Of a stretch of 64,000 nucleotides of DNA, positions 57,755 to 64,000 are shown piece after piece. Within the stretch, counting starts at the first letter, position 1; every line of letters begins with the position of its first letter. The stretch spans positions 22,223,822 to 22,287,821 of the forward strand of contig CM019065.1 in the NCBI GenBank assembly GCA_009667805.1, read 5' to 3'. Under the pieces are notes generated by a model. That model worked only from the letters and a program-made list of their open reading frames with translations. It did no database searches and had not been told where the DNA came from. Origin of the DNA: Leptobrachium leishanense. Taxonomy: Eukaryota > Chordata > Amphibia > Anura > Megophryidae. The translations under genes were made by a program, and so were the position numbers.

Positions 57755-58728
57755 TCAGTGCTTGGTTTGGGCCCTTTTTGCAGCAATTACTGCCTCAATG
57801 CGGCAATGGGGCATGGATTCTATCAGCCTGTGGCACTGCTGAGGTGTTATGGAAGACCAGGATGCTTCAATAGTCTCATGTCTCTCATCTTTCTCTTGGC
57901 AATGCCCCATAGATTCTCTATGGGGTTCAGGTCAGGTGAGGTTGCTGGCCAATCAAGCACAGTAATCCCAGGACATTGAACCAGGTTTTGGTGCTTTTGG
58001 CAGTGTGGGCAGGTGCCGCGTCCTGCTGGAAAATGAAGTCAGCATCCCCATAAAGCTCGTCTGCGGAAGGAAGCATGAAGTGCTCCAAAATCTCCTTGTA
58101 GATGGCTGCGTTGACCCTGGACTTAATGAAGCACAGTGGATTAACACCAGCAGATGACATGGCTCCCCAAATCAACACAGACTGTGGAAACTTCACACTG
58201 GACTTCAAGCATCTTGCATTGTGTGCCTCTACATTCTTCCTCCATACTCTGGGTCCTTGGTTTCTAAATGAGATGCAAAAGTTGCTCTCATCAGAAAAGA
58301 GGACTTTGGAGCCATTGAGCAACAGACAGGTCTGTTTTTCTTTAGCCCAGGTAAGACGCTTCTGACATTGTTTGTTGTTCAGGAGTGGCTTGACAAGAGG
58401 AATACGACATTTGAAGCCCATGTCCTGGATCCGTCTGTGTGTGGTGGCTCTTGATGCACTGACTCCAGCCTCAGTCCACTCCTTGTGAAAGTCCCCAACA
58501 CTTTTGAATGGCCTTTTCCTGACAATCCTCTCCAGGCTGCGGTCATCCCTGCTGCTTGTGCACCTTTTTCTTCCACACTTTCTACATAACCTTTTATTAA
58601 TGTGCTTTGATACAGAACTTTGGGAACATCCAACTTCTTTTGCAATGACCTTTTTGAGGCTTTCCCTCCTGATGGAGGGTGTCAATGATGTTTTTCTGCA
58701 CAACTGTCAGGTCAGCAGTCTTTGCCAT
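57755..58728 (-). pseudogene. Tc1 transposase pseudogene (nested element)
   Basis: Starts MAKTADLTVVQKNIIDTL. After a one-base insertion near 58650 the frame continues KVIAKEVGCSQSSVSKHI (helix-turn-helix). The catalytic core has VLFSDESNFCISF (Asp 1), FIFQQDAAPAHTAKSTK (Asp 2) and, after a shift near 57975, WPATSPDLNPIENLWG (Glu). A further shift near 57850 leads to the C-terminus ...AKRAQTKH and stop. At least three frame breaks make it inactive. Confidence 0.87.
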
Positions 58729-59774
58729 TATTGTGATTCCTACTGAACCAGACTGAGAGACCATTTAAAGGCTCAGGAACCCTTTGCAGGTGTTATGGCT
58801 TAATTAGCTGATTATTGCACTTTTTCACAATATTCTAATTTTCTGAGATTGTGGATTTGGGGTTTTCATGAGCTGTAAGCCATAATCATCACAATTATGA
58901 CAAATCACGGCTTGAACTATCTTGCTTTGCATGTAATGAGTCTCATATATTAGTTTTACCTTATAAGTTGCATTACTGAAATAAATGAACTTTTGCACAA
59001 TATTCAAATTTTTCGAGTTTCATCTGTATATATATTTTTTTACATATTGTGTTTTATTGAGAAATTGAAAAAGCTGCACATAGTCAATATTATCAGAGCA
59101 GAATATAGCAATAAAGAAGGCAGAAAGCATAGCACTTTGCATAGAACACGGCATATGCTTTAAATACAATACAATACCGGGGCGTGAACAGCAGGCAAAC
59201 GTCTGTGTTTGGGTGGCATGAACTACATAGGGTGTGGTTAGAGTTTCAGGAGGGGACGGTGGGGGGGGACCGTGCGAGGAGTACACAATGAATGGAGAAA
59301 ACCTAACAAAGCCGGGGGGTGTTCTGTCCTATACGGGGTAAGCATGTGTTCAACCAGTAGTACCAGGAGTGATAGTGCTCAGCAACCTTACACCTGTATA
59401 TATATTAGTGATGCTCCGAAATGAAAATTTTGGAACAAAACCGAAAATGACTTTTTTCCCCTACAATTTATTTAAGATCGTTTTTTGTATAATTGTAGTA
59501 ATACTAGACTTTGTTAAATTAATATCATGATTTTAAATGAATCCACATTAAAATGTTTAAGATATTTTTGTCCTCTTTTGGAGGAGTTATTTTGCATCTA
59601 GTGCATACATTCATGTGTAAAATTGTTGGACACACGCACACACATTTTATAGTTGCAGAAGACATTTACACATCCCAGCAATTCAGAGAACTCTGCAACA
59701 ATAACCGTTATTATTTGCTGTGTGGAGGCTTTTAATGTATTTTTTTTGCCCTCCAACACAACTTAAATGAGTAG

Positions 59775-59802
59775 ATATATATATATATATATATATATAT
59801 AT
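59775..59802. repeat. (AT)n microsatellite
   Basis: Perfect AT dinucleotide run in the hAT interior. Confidence 0.9.
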
Positions 59803-60425
59803 CTAAAATGGCTCAGATGGAGCCTAAACATGTTTCTCTTTATTATTTTTTTAAAGTGCAGAAAAACAAAGCATTATAAAGGGGCCTTTAAGATGCAAAG
59901 GAAAAGACAAACCATTGCAAAAGGAATGTGTATAAGTTCTATTAACCCCCCCTCCTGTCCGCCGAGCAGACACCACTTGCAGGAGGTCAGTGATAAATCA
60001 CTTGTTCCTTGTCACTGAGAGGCCAGAGGTTACTGCTTGCCCTGATAATGTGGATCATGCAGTTAACCCTTTGTGTGCAGAAATAAATATGTGTAGCAGT
60101 TCCTGCCTCTTTCAAATTAAAATTATCTCCAGCTAAGCAGCATTGAAAGAGTGCTCTCTCAGTGTCAGCTGGGATCAGCAATTTTCGTCTGACTTTTCGG
60201 CTGGTGTTTTGCTTTCGAGCCAAAACCGATATCCCTATTATCAGCACATATCTATCGGTGGCTGAAATTCCGGTGCATCCCTGCTTTCTTGCCTCAATTC
60301 TGGGGAATGCTATCACCTCTCTTTCATTGTAACTGTTCTTAAGCCTCGGCTAAAGGCAGGTGAAGGCAGGAAAGATCACTGGTAGGAGGACGTGGAGGTC
60401 CGGCGTATTGTTGACTTGAGCTTGC

Positions 60426-60549
60426 CTGTGTGATTGGAGATCTCCCCTTGTGGACATGGGACACACTGGAAGCAGCAGGCAGGTTCTCCTTTTCTTGAGG
60501 CCTTCCAAAAGCCAGGAGGGCAGCTGTGACTGCAGACTGAGGCAGGGAT
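60426..60549 (-). CDS. V2R-B exon 5: cysteine-rich (NCD3G) domain, GC donor
   Basis: 124 bp, the same size as in V2R-A. Translation reads IPASVCSHSCPPGFWKA, then RKGEPACCFQCVPCPQGEI and SNHT, with the six domain cysteines. The acceptor is CTCAG at 60551-60550. The donor is GCAAGC at 60425, again a GC rather than GT site, with phase 1 completed by the leading AT of exon 6 to make Asp. No stop is present. It differs from the V2R-A copy mostly by substitutions, with no indels. Confidence 0.9.
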
Positions 60550-60689
60550 CTGAGGGAGAATTTGGATGGATTTAATTATAGTGGTTGAGTATAAATTCTA
60601 ATTATAATCGATTTTTAAAAAAACAAACATCTCACTGGAGGTTCTCCCCCATGGAGCAGCAAACCTAAAGGAATCTCATTTCCCAGCAT

Positions 60690-60870
60690 ACACCCATGAA
60701 TGGGCAGATACACACCACACATTACTGTGAGTTGTATTGCTGTGGAGCTCTGTGATACATTCATACACACTGCACATGACTGAGTGTTTTATTGCTGTTG
60801 AGCTCTGTGATACAGCAATGTGCAGTGTGTAACAGCAATACAACTCACAGTAATATGCATTGTTTGAGAA
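60690..60870. repeat. ~59-bp minisatellite, same unit as 35040-35830
   Basis: Contains CACATTACTGTGAGTTGTAT, GCTGTGGAGCTCTGTGATAC and ATTCATACACACTGCACAT, the inverse of the array in V2R-A intron 1. Three to four units, in V2R-B intron 4. Confidence 0.8.
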
Positions 60871-60879
60871 TATCATAGT

Positions 60880-61330
60880 TAAGAGCTTACAGGGCAATGC
60901 ACAGGGGTCTTCGTTTCTTTCAGTAGCTGTCTGACATCACCTTGTTGACCCTGAATGAGAAAGCAGAGCCAAGAGGCAGATGTTTTTCGTAATTTATGTT
61001 AAATTTATGCCTAGGCCAACATTTATTGGCTCTGTGGGCTGCATGTGGCCCTTGGGCCTTATTTGTTACATCCCAAGACAAGAAGTTATTTTATCACAGT
61101 AAGCCTGGGTGTAGTGGTGCTTCCCATTAGCTCACTCACTCTGGAACTAAGCCTATGGTAGACCCTTAACTGACATAGGGCAACTTTGCCTGAGACAGGA
61201 GCCCCAAAGGATGCTAACTTAATAGAAAGTGCAATTGCTTGGGAAAATGGTCATGTGAATATGATCAGATTATGACCAAATCTGGCAGTATGAAATCACA
61301 ACATACATTTTCCAATTTACAATGGATTTT
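60880..61330. other. V2R-B intron 4, no gene seen
   Basis: Unique-looking or unrecognised repeat sequence; no domain in any frame. Confidence 0.5.
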
Positions 61331-61339
61331 TTACATGTT

Positions 61340-61830
61340 TACAATAAACAACAATGGAGTGCCATTGCTTTACTGTTTCAGAGTGCCATTCCATTACTGT
61401 TTATTGTTTCTGAGTGCTGTTCCATTGTGTTTTATTGTCTGGAGTTCAATTGCCTTATTATATATTGTCTCAAAATGCCGATCCATTATAGTTTATTGTT
61501 TCAGAGTCCCATTCCATTATGGTTTATTGTCTCGGAGTCCCATTCCATTGGAGTCACATTCACCCAGGACATACTTGAAAACGAGAGAAATCTCAATGTA
61601 TCCTTTCTGGTAAAACCCTTTATAAATAAATAAATAAATTCCATTATGGTTTATCGTCTCGGAGTCCCATTCCATTGGAGTCACATTCCATTATGGCTTA
61701 TTGCCTTGGAGTCCCATTCAATTGGAGTCACATTCCATTATAGTTTATTGTCTCTGAGTCCCGTTCCATTGGAGTCACATTCCATTATGGTTTGTTATCT
61801 CGGAGTCACAATACATTGGAGTCACAATCA
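61340..61830. repeat. short tandem repeat (ATTCCATTATGGTTTATTGT)n
   Basis: About ten units of GAGTCCCATTCCATTGGAGT and ATTCCATTATGGTTTATTGT. Interrupted at 61570-61640 by the AGAGAAATCTCAATGTATCC SINE-like piece. Confidence 0.8.
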
Positions 61831-61894
61831 TGTTTAAACACAATTTGAAGCCATGCGAAATGTTTTTTCACCAACGAGTGGGAAATGTTTGACT

Positions 61895-63040
61895 GACAAC
61901 GAGTGGGAAATGTCTCTTATATCTACGCTGTCCTCCAACCCTAAACGGCTCTGGTCCACCTTCAACACCTTCCTTTACCCACCCGCACCTCCCCCCTCAG
62001 CTGCCTTCAGCGCTCAAGACCTGGCAGATTTCTTCCTCAATAACACTCTATCAGAAGCAACATCCCATCACAAGATAGTGATCTGCCACCTCCACTCCCA
62101 GAGGTCCCCTTTGCCACCCTCTGCCGCTTCCTTCCAGCCACTGAGGAGGAAGTCAATTCCTTATTGTCCTCCTCACATCTCACCACGTGCCCACTCGACC
62201 CCATTCCCTCACATCTAATTCCTCCCCTCTCCTCCTCCCTCACCCCTGCTCTCACACACATCTTCAACCTATCTCTCTCCACCAGCTCCTTCCCATCTGC
62301 CTTCAAACACGCATTAGTTACCCCTTTACTAAAGAAACCATCCCTCGATCCCAACTCTCCATCCAACTACCGTCCAGTATCCCTTCACATCTTAGCTCTT
62401 AGAAAAACTAGTCTTCAACCGCCTCTCCCTCTTCCTGTCCTCCAATTCCCTACTTGACCCCCTGCAATCTGGCTTCCGTTCCCTACGCTCAACTGAAACT
62501 GCCCTCACCAAAGTCACCAATGACCTCCTAACTGGTAAAAAACACGGCCACTATTCTATTCTCATCCTGCTTGACCTCTCGGCTGCTTTTGACACTGTTG
62601 ACCACCCCCTCCTTCTACAGACCCTCAGCTCTCTTGGTCTCGGTGACACTGCACTCGCTTGGGTTGACTCCTATTTATCCAACAGGTCCTTCTCTGTGTC
62701 CTTTGCTGGTAACTCTTCCTCTTCATTGCCTCTATCTGTTGGGGTACCTCAAGGCTCTGTCCTTGGTCCTTTGCTCTTTTCCGTCTACACTGCCTCCCTG
62801 AGCAAAATCATTAATAGCTTTGGCTTTAATTACCACCTCTATGCTGATGACACACAGATCTACCTCTCTACCCCTGATCTCTCTCCCCCTGTCCTTTCCA
62901 AAGTCAGCGACTGCTTATCTGGCATCTCCTCCTGGATGGCCTCTCACCACCTAAAGATCAACATGTCTAAGAGTGAGCTCCTACTAATTCCTCCCTCTAT
63001 TGCCTCCCCACCTCCTGACTTCTCTATCATGGTGGAGGGT
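61895..63040 (+). pseudogene. L2-like LINE ORF2 fragment (reverse transcriptase)
   Basis: Linker SNPKRLWSTFNTFLYPP; RT fingers LVTPLLKKPSLDPN and SNYRPVS; palm with [19 protein letters not shown] (frame-restored by eye) and [18 protein letters not shown], then the catalytic [15 protein letters not shown]; thumb [19 protein letters not shown]. Several frameshifts and stops between 62400 and 62570. Same family as the fragment at 12160-13130. Cut off at about 63045 by an unrelated repeat. Confidence 0.88.
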
Positions 63041-63044
63041 AGAC

Positions 63045-63190
63045 ATGTGCATTCGTTTTAGTACTAAAACGTTTTAGTCCGAATTTTGGGATAATTTAGC
63101 TTTCGTATGACTCAAGAGATACGAAACTGCTCAGTACAAAAAAACGAAAGAAACTAAAATAAAATGCACTACATTTTAGTTTCAGTCCTT
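63045..63190. repeat. MITE-like sequence
   Basis: GACATGTGCATTCGTTTTAG with internal inverted ACTAAAACGTTTTAGT and CGAAAGAAACTAAAAT; resembles the class of AT-rich hAT MITEs seen at 49628. Right end not defined. Confidence 0.35.
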
Positions 63191-63199
63191 TTTGTGATA

Positions 63200-63765
63200 T
63201 TACATTGATGAGTGAAGGAGACCAGCAATGAATAGTGCAACATCGCAAAGTTACAGAAAAGGTTTTGCTTGTTATAAAGGGTTTTTTACATCTGATACAT
63301 TTAGTATCCAGCTCTCACAGTTACTCTGTCATTATGAGACTTCAGTGTGATTTATTTGAATGTTTTCCCTGGATTTAAAGTGCTTTATTTTATTATAAAA
63401 ATAAATTTGCACCAGTCTTCTCTTCTCTGAGCTTTCAGACCGATTTACGTTAATATTTTTCCTCTCCCCTGCTTTAATAATCCTGTGTCTCCCCCACAGA
63501 GATACAAAGTTTCCCTCTCCTGTGCTGGATAAGCATTGCATTCTGAAGTTCTGCACCCTCTACATGCCAATGCAGTAGGATGTTCTATACAGAGAGGGGT
63601 ATTAATTAATGCAGGAGGATGTTCTATACATTATACAGAGAAGAGCCTTTTTTAGCCCTTTAAATACAGTGGCTGTGAGCGCTGAGATCGGCTGCTTGTT
63701 ATATTATCTCTCAGTACAATGTAGCAGGCTCAGCTGTTACAGTAACTGACTGTAACTGTGCTCAG
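63200..63765. other. V2R-B intron 4, no gene seen
   Basis: AT-rich sequence with a direct repeat of GCAGGAGGATGTTCTATACA type around 63575-63640. No coding signal recognised. Confidence 0.5.
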
Positions 63766-63767
63766 AG

Positions 63768-63920
63768 TTTCAGTAAAACAAGGAAATCAGGAAGCATTAT
63801 TTTACTGAGAGGGTGGTGGATACATGGAACAGTCTTCCAGTTGAAGTGGTAGAGGCCAAAACAGTAACTGAATTTAAGCAGGCATGGGATAGGCATAAGG
63901 CTATCCTAAACAAAAGATAA
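63768..63920 (+). pseudogene. LINE ORF2 C-terminus (CR1/jockey-type)
   Basis: One frame reads RKHYFTERVVDTWNSLPVEV, VEAKTVTEFKQAWDRHKAIL and NKR then stop (63918-63920). The WNSLP motif and its context are typical of the extreme C-terminus of CR1/jockey-type RT proteins in vertebrates. The following GACTAGATGGGTCGAAAAGG and TTATCTGCCGACA is the matching 3' UTR. 5' truncated. Confidence 0.7.
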
Positions 63921-64000
63921 ATCCAGGTAAAGTATCCATATAAATGGGCAGACTAGATGGGTCGAAAAGGTTCTTATCTGCCGACATTTTTCTATGTTTC

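Larger units (their letters stand above)
56392..59026 (-). mobile_element. Tc1-like transposon with ~230-bp inverted ends, nested in the hAT
   Basis: CAGGTGAAACTCGAAAAAAT at left and inverted CGAGTTTCATCTG at right, flanked by TA (56390-56391; 59027-59028). Homology between ends continues for more than 200 bp (GCAAAAGTT, CAGTAATGCAACTT, TCAAGCCGTGATTTGTCATA, AACCCCAAATCCACAATCTC), as in IR/DR-type Tc1 elements. It carries a broken transposase on minus and a piggyBac-like MITE in its left end. Confidence 0.9.
56247..60283. mobile_element. hAT element (Zaphod-like ends), host of nested insertions
   Basis: Left TAGGGATGCACCAAAATT and inverted right GGAATTTCAGCC...GGTGCATCCCTG-type end. Flanking 8 bp are CTTTCATG (56239-56246) and CTTTCTTG (60284-60291), a target duplication with one mismatch. 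It contains a Tc1 at 56392-59026 and other insertions. A second partial left end (GATGCTCCGAAATGAAAATT) is at about 59406. No hAT transposase recognised. Confidence 0.75.
51179..60549 (-). other. V2R-B gene, 3' part (exons 5 and 6; the rest beyond the window)
   Basis: Second V2R on the same strand, 11.7 kb upstream of V2R-A exon 1. Only exon 5 (60549-60426) and exon 6 (52077-51179) lie here; together they encode 340 residues in frame. No exon 4 is recognisable between 60550 and 64000, so exons 1-4 should lie to the right unless the gene is truncated. Intron 5 (8.3 kb) contains a Helitron and a hAT/Tc1/piggyBac-like nest. Over exon 6 the two genes are clearly close paralogs, which implies tandem duplication. 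Confidence 0.85.

Overview
The window is vertebrate nuclear DNA, almost certainly from a frog. It is intron-rich and packed with Tc1, hAT, piggyBac/Kolobok-like, Harbinger-like, Helitron, L2-type LINE and Ty3/Gypsy sequences and tandem repeats. The only conserved host genes I can recognise are vomeronasal type-2 receptors (V2R, class C pheromone GPCRs), a family greatly expanded in amphibians. No species is claimed.

Two V2R genes lie in tandem on the minus strand. V2R-A appears complete: six exons at 39511-39276, 20062-19771, 16812-15991, 14985-14758, 13317-13194 and 3864-2951. They sum to 2616 bp (871 codons plus stop), every splice phase agrees and there is no internal stop. V2R-B enters from beyond the right edge and shows only exon 5 (60549-60426) and the seven-helix exon 6 (52077-51179). 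In both genes intron 5 needs a GC donor to keep frame.

Layout. 1-2950: 3' flank of V2R-A with repeat modules and a Tc1 remnant. 2951-39511: V2R-A, about 36.6 kb, inflated by transposons. Intron 5 holds a Tc1 element and an L2-like LINE (minus strand, about 7940-13130) whose 3' part has become a ~3.6 kb array of 29-bp repeats. Intron 4 has telomere-like repeats. Intron 2 has a MITE. Intron 1 (19.2 kb) carries a degraded Ty3/Gypsy element (20943-28466), then a 5.2 kb Helitron made almost entirely of tandem repeats (28467-33675), then further MITEs and minisatellites. 39512-51178: intergenic, with piggyBac-like and hAT MITEs, a nearly intact Tc1, a 335-bp tandem repeat and a 250-bp palindrome. 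51179-64000: V2R-B 3' half, a second Helitron (53649-54619), a three-level nest hAT > Tc1 > piggyBac-like (56247-60283), an L2 LINE fragment and the C-terminal end of another LINE.

The receptors are the only likely functional host genes. V2Rs act at the plasma membrane of vomeronasal/olfactory neurons as peptide or amino-acid sensors; the cell type is family knowledge, not visible here. All transposase and pol frames seen are broken. The most interesting observations are the shared GC-AG intron, the Helitron lying exactly on the Gypsy LTR/target-duplication junction, the LINE-derived satellite, MITEs chained through one 8-bp target site, and hammerhead-ribozyme-like folds in several frog repeats.
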